Of a DNA stretch of 64,000 bases, positions 17,439 through 26,018 are shown one piece after another. Origin of the DNA: Lysobacter silvisoli. GTDB taxonomy: Bacteria > Pseudomonadota > Gammaproteobacteria > Xanthomonadales > Xanthomonadaceae. Under the pieces are notes generated by a model. That model did no database searches. It saw only the letters and a list, made by a program, of their open reading frames with translations, and was not told the DNA's origin. The DNA lies in the NCBI RefSeq assembly GCF_003382365.1, contig NZ_QTSU01000001.1, forward strand, positions 2,418,001 to 2,482,000, read 5' to 3'. Position 1 is the stretch's first letter. Each line of letters begins with the position of its first letter. The position numbers and the translations under genes are program-made.

Positions 17439-19946
17439 TCACTGCCCCTGCGCCACCGTCACCGGCGACACCGAGCAATGACCTGGGCCGATTCCGCCTT
17501 CGTTGTACTCGGCCAGCAGGCTCGCCATGTCCAGGGCGAAGTCGCGGGCCGCGCCCTTCGGCGCTGCGCTGCTGCGGCCGGTGAACCATGCCGTGGACTG
17601 GGCGATGGCGCTGGCCACTTGCGGGGTGGTGCTGGCGCCGGCCGCCACGTTCAGGCGGGCCGCCATGTATTGATGCGCCAGCTGGTAGTAGGCGTTGCCG
17701 CCCTTCGGCGGGGTCTTGAACACCATGTACCAGGTCTGGCCGGAGCTGAAGAACAGCGTGTCTTCGCCGATCTTGGCCCAGGTGGCGTCGTAAGGCGCCG
17801 GCCCGTACTTGGAGTGGGTCTTCCAGTAACCCTGGGTGTAGGTGCAGCCGCCGGCGTTCTCGCACAGCCGCGGCACGTTCACCGTCAGCACCGCCTCGTC
17901 CGACTTGTTGGCGCCGTTGTCGCTGGACAGCAACAACACGTTGGGCACCATGAACTCGCAGCTCTTGCCCGCGCCGACCTGGCTGGGCAGGATCCATGCC
18001 GCGAGCACGTCCAGGCTCTGGACGATGTTCGGATCGGGGTTGATGTCGCCGGTCACGTAACGGCTGAAGTCGTCGCAGACCTGCGCGGCCACCGTCCAGC
18101 CGAAGCCGGCACCGAGGTTGAGGCCGGCGGTGCTGTTGAACAGGTCGCTGGCCAGCACGCAACGGTCGGTTTCCACGTTGGGCTCGCTGTAGTTCAACGC
18201 CGCCTGGTTGGAGGTGTAGGCGCGGGTGCCGCAATCGGTCGCCACGCCCTGCGCGTCGTAGCACTTACGCACGCGGTTGATCACCGCTTCGTTGTAGCCC
18301 TCCATCCGCCCGCTCAGCGCCGCGTGGTAGGTGCACGACAGCGATGTCGCACCCTGCGCGCCGCAGGTCGGGGACACGGCCTGGGTGGTGTTGTCGTCGA
18401 AGTGCAGCGTATCCACCGGCTGCGCCGGATCGAACTGCGGCGTGACGCCGGCCGGCCAGCTCACCTGGATGTTGCCGTCGACCGCGAAGCCGGTCTCGGA
18501 CTCGATGCTGCGCACCGCCGACAGGTAGTACACGGTCTGGTAGTTGCCGCCCGGATTGAGCATCAGCTCCAGGTCGTCGCACAGGTAACTGCCGTCGTAC
18601 GGACCGCCCACGATCGGATCGGCTGCGCAGCCGGGCTTGCCTTGCCCGTCGGCCGCCGTGGCCACGATCTTCTTGTCGGGCGCCCAGGCGTAATCGCGGT
18701 TGTAGCTGGTTTCCGCGGTCTTGGAGATCGAGACCGTACGGCAGGCCACCGTCACCGTGGCCGAGTCGTACGCCGTGCCACTGGTGTTGGCGCCGGTGCT
18801 CCAGCTGCCGGCCACGTTGTTGGTGTGCTGGCCTTCGTCGGCGTTGCAGGTGAACGGCTGCGGACGCGGGTACTTCCACACGTACGGACCGTTGCCCAGG
18901 CTGAAGCTGTGGTCTACCGCATTGGGCAGCATGGAGTCGTCCAGCGACAGCGTATCGCCGTAGCTCTGCGACGGGCTACCCGGGATGGCGAACTGCGCCA
19001 GCGCGGTCATGGTGTGGGTCAGGGGGCTACCCGCGCTCTCGCCGTCGCTGCCGTCGTCGCCGCAGCCGCAGCTGCTGCCGGCCTGCGCGGTCACGCCCAC
19101 GGCATTGACGCCGCCGGTGGCGGTGAGCAGGAACGGGTAGCTGATGCTGCTGAGGTTGAAGCTGTAGTCGCAGCTCAGAATGATGTGCTGCGCGTTCGCC
19201 GCCGGCTTCACGCAGGTCAGCGTGTCCACGTCGCCGCCTTGCGCGGTCCACGTCAGCGGGAACTGCAGGGCGTTGTTGTTGAACTGCAGCTTGTCGACCA
19301 CCGCGGTGGCCTGCCAGCCGAAGTCGAACGGGTCCTTGACCGTGATGGTGCCGGACACCTGATAGCTGGCGTTGCTGGTCGGCACCGCGCTGACCGTGTA
19401 TTCGACCTGGTGGCTGTCGCCGTCGAACAGGGTGATGTTCTGCGGCGTCACACTCTTGTCCAACTGCCAGTCCGTATAGCGCTGCCACTGCGCCGTCGCG
19501 GTCTTGGAGGCGGTGGGCTTGGGCAGGAAGCAGTAGGCCACGTGGCTCACGCCGGCCGGCTCGCCGCTGCCGTTGTTGGGCGAGTACAGCTCGATGTCGG
19601 CGTTCACCGCCGGGTCGTAATGGAACACGTTGTAGCTGCTGCCGCCTTTCACCACGATGTAGTCCATGGGGATGGTGGCGCTGAAGCCGATGTACTGGCT
19701 CTGCCCGCCCGGGGTGTAGTTGAAGGTGATGGTCTGGCCGTTGCCCAGGTTGTAGACCTGACCCTCGGTGGGCGCGCTGCCGCTGCTGGCGCCCGAGCCT
19801 TTCCAGGTGCCGACCCCGGGCAGGTCGTCGCAGCCGGTGAAGTTGCCGGTGTAGGTTTGCGGTTGTACCGAGGCGGCATAAGCGCCCCCGGTAACCACCA
19901 ATAGTGCCAAGGCGAGCGCCGGGCGCCAACGTCGTGCGAGTTTCAT
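17439..19946 (-). CDS. Large secreted repeat protein with C-terminal TQGYWKTH domain
   Basis: The ATG at 19946 gives 835 residues with a signal peptide (KLARRWRPALALALLVVTGGAYAA). An N-terminal domain carries DYIVVKGGSSYNVFHYDP and HVAYCFLPKP. Two related modules follow that begin KTATAQWQRYTDWQLDKSVTP and KTAETSYNRDYAWAPDKK and end in strand-rich Cys-containing parts (DVDTLTC, TSLSCTY). The last about 120 residues open with CTYTQGYWKTHSKYG, a motif of exported proteins mainly seen in Actinobacteria and some others. No LPXTG, PEP-CTERM or autotransporter barrel is seen, so it is probably released or Sec-secreted into the periplasm. Function is unknown; adhesion or cell-surface structure is a guess. 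It lies between thiS and thiG against their direction and has its own terminator. Confidence 0.75.
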   Translation of the reverse strand: MKLARRWRPALALALLVVTGGAYAASVQPQTYTGNFTGCDDLPGVGTWKGSGASSGSAPTEGQVYNLGNGQTITFNYTPGGQSQYIGFSATIPMDYIVVKGGSSYNVFHYDPAVNADIELYSPNNGSGEPAGVSHVAYCFLPKPTASKTATAQWQRYTDWQLDKSVTPQNITLFDGDSHQVEYTVSAVPTSNASYQVSGTITVKDPFDFGWQATAVVDKLQFNNNALQFPLTWTAQGGDVDTLTCVKPAANAQHIILSCDYSFNLSSISYPFLLTATGGVNAVGVTAQAGSSCGCGDDGSDGESAGSPLTHTMTALAQFAIPGSPSQSYGDTLSLDDSMLPNAVDHSFSLGNGPYVWKYPRPQPFTCNADEGQHTNNVAGSWSTGANTSGTAYDSATVTVACRTVSISKTAETSYNRDYAWAPDKKIVATAADGQGKPGCAADPIVGGPYDGSYLCDDLELMLNPGGNYQTVYYLSAVRSIESETGFAVDGNIQVSWPAGVTPQFDPAQPVDTLHFDDNTTQAVSPTCGAQGATSLSCTYHAALSGRMEGYNEAVINRVRKCYDAQGVATDCGTRAYTSNQAALNYSEPNVETDRCVLASDLFNSTAGLNLGAGFGWTVAAQVCDDFSRYVTGDINPDPNIVQSLDVLAAWILPSQVGAGKSCEFMVPNVLLLSSDNGANKSDEAVLTVNVPRLCENAGGCTYTQGYWKTHSKYGPAPYDATWAKIGEDTLFFSSGQTWYMVFKTPPKGGNAYYQLAHQYMAARLNVAAGASTTPQVASAIAQSTAWFTGRSSAAPKGAARDFALDMASLLAEYNEGGIGPGHCSVSPVTVAQGQ

Positions 19947-20299
19947 GGCGAGCTCCGCGAGTGTGGCGGTCCGTCGCCGGTGGGTGCTCTCGGCAGCTCG
20001 GCCATGCACGACCGCGTGGGCGGTCGGGTATCCGTCGCTTTGCGACACCGGCTCGCGCCGGCTGTGCCCCTATCGAGAATCGATGGACGCCGCCGGCCGT
20101 GGTGGCAGCGCTCAATCTCCAGTACGCGGGCCGAGGCGGCCCTCGGCCAGCCTTGCGGACCCGGACGACGAACGGTCGGCGGCTGCGGCCGGCCGGCCCG
20201 GGCGCCGGCCCCCCGTACGCCACCGCCGGTTCAGCGCGCAGTCGCATTAGCCGCTGATTTCGCCGGGCAAGCCGGGCGGCGATCGGCCATAATTCCAAA
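19947..20299. other. 353-base gap before thiG
   Basis: It must hold the promoter of the exoprotein gene (-) and that of thiG (+). It has very GC-rich inverted runs such as GGCCGGCCGGCCCGGGCGCCGG (20195-20216 region) but no ORF or repeat-family copy. Confidence 0.5.
20288..20293 (+). promoter_or_regulatory. Candidate -10 element of a leaderless thiG mRNA
   Basis: CATAAT ends exactly 6 nt before the thiG ATG, and TCCAAA between them is no ribosome-binding site. Confidence 0.45.
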
Positions 20300-21094
20300 A
20301 TGACCGAAAACGCCCCCTCCGACCCGCTGGTCATCGCCGGCCAGCCCTACCGTTCGCGCCTGCTCACCGGCACCGGCAAGTTCAAGGACCTGACCGAAAC
20401 CCGCCTGGCCACCGAGGCCGCCGGCGCGCAGATCGTGACCGTGGCGATCCGCCGCACCAACATCGGCCAGAGCCCGAACGAGCCGAACCTGCTCGACGTG
20501 CTGCCGCCGGACCGCTACACCCTCCTGCCCAACACCGCCGGCTGCTACAGCGCCGACGACGCGGTGCGCACCTGCCGCCTGGCGCGCGAGCTGCTGGACG
20601 GGCACAAGCTGGTCAAGCTGGAAGTGCTGGGCGACCAGCGCACGCTGTTCCCGGACGTGGTCCAGACCCTGGCCGCGGCCGAGACCCTGGTCAAGGACGG
20701 CTTCGACGTCATGGTCTACACCTCCGACGACCCGATCCTGGCCAAGCGCCTGGAGGAGATCGGCTGCGTGGCGGTCATGCCGCTGGCCGCGCCGATCGGC
20801 TCGGGCCTGGGCGTGCAGAACAAGTACAACCTGCTGGAGATCGTCGAGAACGCCAAGGTGCCGATCATCGTCGACGCCGGCGTGGGCACGGCCTCCGACG
20901 CGGCCATCGCCATGGAACTGGGCTGCGACGGCGTGCTGATGAACACCGCCATCGCCGGCGCCCGCGACCCGATCCTGATGGCGCACGCGATGAAGCTGGC
21001 GGTGGAAGCCGGCCGCGCCGCGTTCAAGGCCGGCCGCATCCCGCGCAAGCGCTATGCCAGCGCGTCCAGCCCGGTGGACGGGCTGATCGGCTGA
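20300..21094 (+). CDS. thiG: Thiazole synthase
   Basis: This 264-residue TIM-barrel enzyme joins deoxyxylulose phosphate, dehydroglycine and ThiS thiocarboxylate to make the thiazole phosphate of thiamine. Signatures are [34 protein letters not shown], the Schiff-base Lys in [58 protein letters not shown] and the C-terminal ASSPVDG. Its stop overlaps the trmB start by one base (TGATG), so the two are coupled. Confidence 0.97.
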   Translation: MTENAPSDPLVIAGQPYRSRLLTGTGKFKDLTETRLATEAAGAQIVTVAIRRTNIGQSPNEPNLLDVLPPDRYTLLPNTAGCYSADDAVRTCRLARELLDGHKLVKLEVLGDQRTLFPDVVQTLAAAETLVKDGFDVMVYTSDDPILAKRLEEIGCVAVMPLAAPIGSGLGVQNKYNLLEIVENAKVPIIVDAGVGTASDAAIAMELGCDGVLMNTAIAGARDPILMAHAMKLAVEAGRAAFKAGRIPRKRYASASSPVDGLIG

Positions 21095-21828
21095 TGACCG
21101 ATCCGTTCTCCAGCGACGGCCACAAAGCCCCGCCCAAGCCGTTCACGGTCGAGGAAGGCCGCCGCCAGGTGCGCAGCTTCGTGCTGCGCCAGGGCCGCTT
21201 CACCCCGGCCCAGCAGCGCGCCTTCGACGAGCTGTGGCCGCGCTTCGGCATCGACTACCAGGGCGCGCCGCGCGACTACGACGCGATCTTCGGCCGCCAG
21301 GCCAAGCGCGTGCTCGAGATCGGCTTCGGCAACGGCGATGCCCTGCGCTACGCCGCCCAGCACGACCGCGAACGCGACCTGATCGGCATCGAAGTCCACG
21401 CCCCGGGCGTGGGCCGCCTGCTCAACGCGCTCGCGGCCGACGCCAGCGACCACGTGCGCCTGTACCACCACGACGCGGTCGAAGTGCTCAACAACGAAGT
21501 CGCCGACGGCGCGCTGGACGAGGTCCGGATCTACTTCCCGGACCCCTGGCACAAGAAGCGCCACAACAAGCGCCGCCTGGTGCAGCCGGAGTTCGCGCAG
21601 TTGCTGGTGCGCAAGCTCGCCGGCGACGGCCGCTTGCACCTGGCCACCGATTGGCAGGACTATGCCGAGCAGATGTGGGACGTCCTCGATGCCACGCCGG
21701 GGCTGGTCAACCGCGCCGGAGCGCGCGGTACCGTGCCGCGGCCCGATTGGCGCCCGCAGACGCATTTCGAAACCCGCGGCCAGAAGCTGGGACACGGCGT
21801 CTGGGACCTGCTCTACGACCGCACCTGA
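21094..21828 (+). CDS. trmB: tRNA (guanine-N7-)-methyltransferase
   Basis: This 244-residue SAM enzyme makes m7G46 in tRNA. The motif [24 protein letters not shown], the [18 protein letters not shown] signature and [10 protein letters not shown] are all present. The N-terminal [21 protein letters not shown] is the usual lead-in. It shares TGATG with thiG and is followed after 21 bases by a transporter gene on the same strand. Confidence 0.96.
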   Translation: MTDPFSSDGHKAPPKPFTVEEGRRQVRSFVLRQGRFTPAQQRAFDELWPRFGIDYQGAPRDYDAIFGRQAKRVLEIGFGNGDALRYAAQHDRERDLIGIEVHAPGVGRLLNALAADASDHVRLYHHDAVEVLNNEVADGALDEVRIYFPDPWHKKRHNKRRLVQPEFAQLLVRKLAGDGRLHLATDWQDYAEQMWDVLDATPGLVNRAGARGTVPRPDWRPQTHFETRGQKLGHGVWDLLYDRT

Positions 21829-21849
21829 CGAGCCGCTGACCGATCCGGC

Positions 21850-23697
21850 ATGGACACCGCGCTGACGCTCACCACCGACATGAAGCTCGTCCTCGGGCTG
21901 GTGGGCTTCACGATGGCGATGTTCCTGTTCGAGCGCATCCGCGCCGACGTGGTCGCCCTGGTGGTGCTGGTGCTGCTGGGCCTGTCCGGCCTGGTCGAGC
22001 CCGATGAGCTGTTCAACGGCTTCTCCGGCAACGCGGTCATCAGCATCATCGCCACCATGATCCTGGGCGCCGGCCTGGACCGCACCGGCGCGCTCAACCG
22101 CCTGGCCGGATGGCTGCTGCGGCGCGCGCACGGTGTGGAGCAACGGCTGCTGCTGCTGACCACGGCGGTGGCGGGATTGAATTCGTCGATCATGCAGAAC
22201 CCGTCGGTGATGGCACTGTACATGCCCGTCGCCTCGCGCCTGTCCTCACGCACCGGCCTGTCGCTGCCGCGGCTGCTGCTGCCGATCGCCGCGGCCATCG
22301 TCATGGGCGGCGCACTGACCATGGTCGGCAACTCGCCGCTGATCCTGCTCAACGACTTGCTGCTCAACGCCAACAGCAACCTGCCCTCGGGCGCGGCGAC
22401 CATCGAACCCTTGAAGATGTTCGCGCCGCTGCCGATCGGCCTGGCCCTGCTGGCCGCGTCGCTGGCCTATTTCCATTTCTTCGGCGACAAGCTGCTCAAG
22501 GACGACAGCGACAAGGGCGCCACGCCCGCGCGCACCCAGAGCTACTTCGCCAAGGCCTACGGCATCGAGGGCGACGTTTACGAGCTCACCGTCACCGCCG
22601 ACAGCCCGCTGGTGGGCATGTCGCTGGGCGAGGCCGAGGCGCTGCGCGACGCGCCGCTGCTGCTGGCGCTCAAGAGCGACAACGAGTCGCGGCTGTCGCC
22701 GCCGGCCGACGCGCGCATCTGGGTGGGCAGCGTGCTGGGCGCGATGGGGCCCAAGCAGCAGGTGGCCGACTTCGCCCAGAACCATTTCCTGCGCCTGTCC
22801 TCGCGCCTGCGTACCTTCGGCGACCTGTTCAACCCCAGCCGCGCCGGCATTTCCGAGGCGGTGGTGCCGCCCACCTCCAGCTACATCGGCAAGACCGCCG
22901 GCGACCTGCACCTGCGCAAGCAGGCCGGCCTGAGCCTGCTGGCGGTGAACCGCGACAAGCAGGTGCTGCGCGAAAACGTGCGCAACGTGCCGCTGCGCTC
23001 CGGCGACATGCTGGTGCTGCACAGCATCTGGACCGACCTGGGCGACGTGGCCGCGAGCAAGGACCTGGTGGTGGTCACCGACTACCCCAAGGGCGAGCAG
23101 CGCCCGCACAAGCTCAAGATCGCGCTGTCGATCTTCGCCGTGGCCATGCTGCTGGCGCTGTCCTCGCGCCTGCCGGTGTCGATCGCGCTGATGACCGGCG
23201 TGGCCGGCATGCTGATCGCCGGCGTGATCAACATCGACGAGGCCTACTCGGCGATCAACTGGAAGACCGTGTTCCTGATGGCCTGCCTGATTCCGCTGGG
23301 CTGGGCCATGGACTCCAGCGGCGCGGCGGCGTGGATCGCCGGCCACACCATCGAGCGCCTGCCCACGGGCACGCCGGTGTGGCTGCTGGAAATACTGATC
23401 GGCCTGCTGACCACCTTGTTCTCATTGGTGATCAGCCATGTCGGCGCCACCATCGTGGTGGTGCCGCTGGCGGTGAACCTGGCCCTGGCCGCGGGCGGCA
23501 ACCCGACCGCGTTCGCGCTGATCGTGGCGCTGTCGGCATCGAACAACTTCATGACCGCGTCCAATCCGGTGATCTCGATGATCACCGGGCCGGCGGGCTA
23601 CACCGGCAAGGAGCTGTGGCGCATCGGCGGGCCGTTGTCGCTGATCTATACGGTGGTGATCGTGGTGATGGTGAATCTGCTGTTCTGGGGGAAGTGA
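21850..23697 (+). CDS. SLC13/DASS-type anion transporter with two RCK_C (TrkA-C) domains
   Basis: This 615-residue inner-membrane protein has about six N-terminal helices (LVLGLVGFTMAMFLFERI onward) including the NSSIMQNPSVMALYMP and MVGNSPLILLNDLLL hairpin. A soluble centre holds two TrkA-C-like domains (about residues 235-320 and 335-420, the latter with SYIGKTAGDLHLRKQAGLSLLAVNR). A second membrane half follows with ISHVGATIVVVPLAVNL and ALSASNNFMTASNPVISMITGP. This is the layout of the ArsB/NhaD/DASS permeases thought to carry sulfate, dicarboxylates or other anions. The substrate cannot be read from the sequence. The RCK domains suggest control by a bound nucleotide or ligand. It is probably co-transcribed with trmB. 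Confidence 0.88.
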   Translation: MDTALTLTTDMKLVLGLVGFTMAMFLFERIRADVVALVVLVLLGLSGLVEPDELFNGFSGNAVISIIATMILGAGLDRTGALNRLAGWLLRRAHGVEQRLLLLTTAVAGLNSSIMQNPSVMALYMPVASRLSSRTGLSLPRLLLPIAAAIVMGGALTMVGNSPLILLNDLLLNANSNLPSGAATIEPLKMFAPLPIGLALLAASLAYFHFFGDKLLKDDSDKGATPARTQSYFAKAYGIEGDVYELTVTADSPLVGMSLGEAEALRDAPLLLALKSDNESRLSPPADARIWVGSVLGAMGPKQQVADFAQNHFLRLSSRLRTFGDLFNPSRAGISEAVVPPTSSYIGKTAGDLHLRKQAGLSLLAVNRDKQVLRENVRNVPLRSGDMLVLHSIWTDLGDVAASKDLVVVTDYPKGEQRPHKLKIALSIFAVAMLLALSSRLPVSIALMTGVAGMLIAGVINIDEAYSAINWKTVFLMACLIPLGWAMDSSGAAAWIAGHTIERLPTGTPVWLLEILIGLLTTLFSLVISHVGATIVVVPLAVNLALAAGGNPTAFALIVALSASNNFMTASNPVISMITGPAGYTGKELWRIGGPLSLIYTVVIVVMVNLLFWGK

Positions 23698-23704
23698 GGG
23701 CAAG

Positions 23705-23724
23705 AGCAAATCCCCCTAGCCCCC
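23705..23724. repeat. Fragment of dispersed repeat, family B
   Basis: AGCAAATCCCCCTAGCCCCC equals one end of the family B elements at 28196-28300 and 40421-40441. It lies in the narrow gap between two convergent genes. Confidence 0.6.
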
Positions 23725-24105
23725 TCAAGCCAACCAAACCGCCCCATCGCGCACCACCACCGCCACCGCGCGCAGCGCTTCGCCGCGGCACGGCCCGGCC
23801 ACGCAGCTGCCGCCGCCCAGCTCGAAGCTGGCGCCGTGCGCCGCGCACACCAGCAGCCCGTCCTTGCTCTTGAGGAACTGACCCGGTGCCCAGTCCAGGC
23901 GCCGGCCCGCGTGCGGGCAGATGTTGAGCCAGGCGCGCACGCCGGCCTCGTCCCGGTACAGCAGCAGCGACTCGGCGTCGCCGTCGATGCTGGCCTCGGT
24001 CTCGGCGAAGCCGCCCAGGGGCAGCCGCTCCAGCGCCAGCAACGGCGACCCAACGGAAGCGCCACCTTCGGCATGGTTTAACGAAGTTCTCACACCCTCG
24101 CTCAT
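23725..24105 (-). CDS. Rieske [2Fe-2S] ferredoxin-like protein
   Basis: The start chosen at 24105 (MSEGVRTSLNH) gives 126 residues; an ATG at 24135 is possible. The iron-sulfur ligands are in place: C-P-H in LNICPHAGRRLDW and C-A-A-H in LLVCAAHGASF, with 17 residues between the two pairs, then GPCRGEALRAVAVVVRDG. This is a short single-domain soluble Rieske protein, like the ferredoxin parts of ring-hydroxylating systems or NirD. No oxygenase or reductase partner is next to it, so its redox partner is unknown. It is divergent from the small membrane protein at 24165. Confidence 0.88.
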   Translation of the reverse strand: MSEGVRTSLNHAEGGASVGSPLLALERLPLGGFAETEASIDGDAESLLLYRDEAGVRAWLNICPHAGRRLDWAPGQFLKSKDGLLVCAAHGASFELGGGSCVAGPCRGEALRAVAVVVRDGAVWLA

Positions 24106-24164
24106 CGCTGGTCCGATACTCGGTTGCCCGGCCACTGTGGCCGCATTGTGTCACGACGCAAGAA

Positions 24165-24476
24165 ATGTTCGCCCATAGCTTCCGCTTCGACCACCACCAG
24201 TTCCAGCAGCGCATGCGCAACGCCTTCGAGCCGCGCAAGCCGCGCCACCGGCTGCTGCGCTTCGCCGTGGGCCTGATCGGCCTGGGCTTGCTGGCGCTGC
24301 TGGTGATGTTCAGCGTGGTGATCGGCGCGGCCATGATCGCCGCCGGCATCGTCTACAAATTGTGGAAGCGCCGCGGCAAGCCCGTCGCCGCGCGCGATCC
24401 GCGCATCGTCGAAGGCGAATTCCGCGTCGTCGACGCGGCGCGCCTGGAGCGCCGCGACACCACCCGTCCCCTGTAA
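24165..24476 (+). CDS. Small single-pass membrane protein of unknown function
   Basis: The protein has 103 residues: a His/Arg-rich cytosolic head, one long hydrophobic segment (LLRFAVGLIGLGLLALLVMFSVVIGAAMIAAGIVY, one or two helices), then a basic stop-transfer KLWKRRGK and a charged tail containing EGEFRVVDAARLERR. The tail motif EGEF-V is like small xanthomonad inner-membrane proteins, but I do not recognise a family. It ends 8 bases before the FAH gene and is surely co-transcribed with it. Confidence 0.7.
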   Translation: MFAHSFRFDHHQFQQRMRNAFEPRKPRHRLLRFAVGLIGLGLLALLVMFSVVIGAAMIAAGIVYKLWKRRGKPVAARDPRIVEGEFRVVDAARLERRDTTRPL

Positions 24477-24484
24477 GGCCCGCA

Positions 24485-25198
24485 ATGACCGATGTGATCG
24501 CGGCGCCGCCGCAGCCCCGTATTCCGGTCCGCGGCGGCGGACAGTTCCCGGTCCGCCGCATCTACTGCGTCGGTCGCAACTTCGCCGAGCATGCGCGCGA
24601 AATGGGCGCCGCCGTGCCCACCTCGGCCGCCGACCGCGGCCGCCCGGTGTTCTTCCTCAAGCCCGCCGACGCGATCGTGCTGGACCAGGCCGTGCCCTAC
24701 CCGCGCGGCACCCAGGACCTGCACCACGAGGTCGAGCTGGTGGTGGCCCTGGGCCGCGACGCGCCGGCAGGCGAACTGGCCGCGGCCGACGCCGCGGCGC
24801 TGGTGTTCGGCTACGCCGTGGGCCTGGACCTGACCCGGCGCGACCTGCAGACCGCGGCCAAGGCCAAGGGCCTGCCCTGGGACACCGGCAAGGCCTTCGA
24901 CCATTCCGCGCCGGTCAGCCCGATCGTGCCGGTGGCCGAGGTCGGCGAGCTGGGGGCGCGTGCGCTGACCCTGGAAGTCAACGGCCAGCTGCGCCAGCAG
25001 GGCCGCCTGGACGACCTGGTCTGGAACGTGCCGGAAATCCTGCACGAGCTGTCGCGCCTGTACGCGTTGAAGGCTGGAGATTTGGTGTTCATGGGCACAC
25101 CGGCCGGCGTGGCCGCGCTGCAGCCCGGCGACCGCTACCGCGCCGTGCTCGAAGGCGTGGCCGAACTCGACGGACGGATCAGCGAAGCGACGGTATAG
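24485..25198 (+). CDS. Fumarylacetoacetate hydrolase (FAH)-family protein
   Basis: This 237-residue protein has the FAH fold signatures IYCVGRNFAEHAREMG, PVFFLKPADAI, the metal-binding HHEVELVVALG, GLDLTRRDLQ, KGLPWDTGKAFDHSAP and LKAGDLVFMGTPAGVAALQPGD. Members act as acylpyruvases, oxaloacetate decarboxylases or tautomerases and isomerases of catechol degradation. The short YcgM/FAHD1-like length suggests acylpyruvate or oxaloacetate as substrate (inference). It follows the small membrane protein closely. Its last codons contain a TATAGT that may be the mscL -10. Confidence 0.9.
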   Translation: MTDVIAAPPQPRIPVRGGGQFPVRRIYCVGRNFAEHAREMGAAVPTSAADRGRPVFFLKPADAIVLDQAVPYPRGTQDLHHEVELVVALGRDAPAGELAAADAAALVFGYAVGLDLTRRDLQTAAKAKGLPWDTGKAFDHSAPVSPIVPVAEVGELGARALTLEVNGQLRQQGRLDDLVWNVPEILHELSRLYALKAGDLVFMGTPAGVAALQPGDRYRAVLEGVAELDGRISEATV

Positions 25199-25199
25199 T
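25194..25199 (+). promoter_or_regulatory. Possible -10 element for mscL
   Basis: TATAGT overlaps the FAH stop codon, 44 bases before the mscL ATG. The -35 is poor. Confidence 0.35.
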
Positions 25200-25243
25200 C
25201 GGGCCCTAGGCACCCCCGTGCCGGCCATACAGGGAGACGCGAC

Positions 25244-25645
25244 ATGGGCATGATCGGCGAGTTCAAGGAATTCATTTCGCGCGGCAACGTGGTCGACCTC
25301 GCCGTGGGCGTGGTGATCGGCGCGGCCTTCGGCAAGATCGTCACCGCCCTGGTCGACGGCATCGTGATGCCTGCGATCGGCTACGTGACCGGCGGCGTCA
25401 GCGTCAGCGACTGGAAGTACGTGCTCAAGCCTTCGCAGCTGGACGCGGCGGGCAAGGAAGTCGCGGCCGAAGTGGCGATCAAGTACGGCCAGTTCCTGCA
25501 GACGGCGATCGATTTCCTGCTGATCGCGTTCGTGATCTTCCTGGTGCTCAAGGCCTACAACCGCGTGCGCAAGCCCGCCGAGGCACCGGCCACGCCTGAA
25601 GACATCGTGCTGCTGCGCGAGATCCGCGATTCGCTGAAGAAGTAA
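25244..25645 (+). CDS. mscL: Large-conductance mechanosensitive channel
   Basis: This 133-residue protein forms a pentameric inner-membrane pore that opens on hypo-osmotic shock. It shows the amphipathic N-terminal helix [32 protein letters not shown] with the pore-lining TM1, the loop ending in the TM2 [24 protein letters not shown], and the C-terminal bundle helix [22 protein letters not shown] precedes the ATG. A strong terminator lies 20 bases after the stop. Confidence 0.97.
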   Translation: MGMIGEFKEFISRGNVVDLAVGVVIGAAFGKIVTALVDGIVMPAIGYVTGGVSVSDWKYVLKPSQLDAAGKEVAAEVAIKYGQFLQTAIDFLLIAFVIFLVLKAYNRVRKPAEAPATPEDIVLLREIRDSLKK

Positions 25646-25664
25646 GCGCGCTGCGCGCCGCACT

Positions 25665-25698
25665 AGCGACGGCCGCTCAACGCGGCCGTCGCTTTTTT
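25665..25698 (+). terminator. Rho-independent terminator after mscL
   Basis: A perfect 12-bp stem (25665-25676 with 25682-25693) has loop TCAAC and then six T. Confidence 0.93.
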
Positions 25699-25702
25699 GC
25701 CT

Positions 25703-25843
25703 TGGGGTAGGAGCGGCGCGAGCCGCGACCGCGCCATAAGGCAGCCGGCGCCAGTGCGTCGCGTTCGGTGATCTGTGGGGGCCCGCGGCTTGCCCTGGCG
25801 GCTGCGAGTTCGCGGTCGCGGCTTACGCCGCTCCTACCCCAAA
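25703..25843. repeat. REP pair, family C, in inverted order
   Basis: TTGGGGTAGGAGCGGCGCGA with GCCGCGACCGCG (25703-25734) faces its reverse complement-like mate GCGGTCGCGGCTTACGCCGC with TCCTACCCCAA (25812-25842), giving a BIME-like pair about 80 bases apart. With the mscL terminator it explains most of the 373-base gap 25646-26018. Confidence 0.85.
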
Positions 25844-26018
25844 GCAGCCCCGGCGCCGGCGATGCGAAAGCGCAAGGTCGGCAAACTTTCGCCCAGCCTC
25901 AAGCCTGGCGATAGCCAGACCCGCAAAACGTTCAAGTCCACTGTGACTTGAGGCATGCAAGCCCGCGCGCGCGGGTTGCTAAGCTCGACGCTTCGTCTTC
26001 GTGAGCAGGGGTTAGGGA

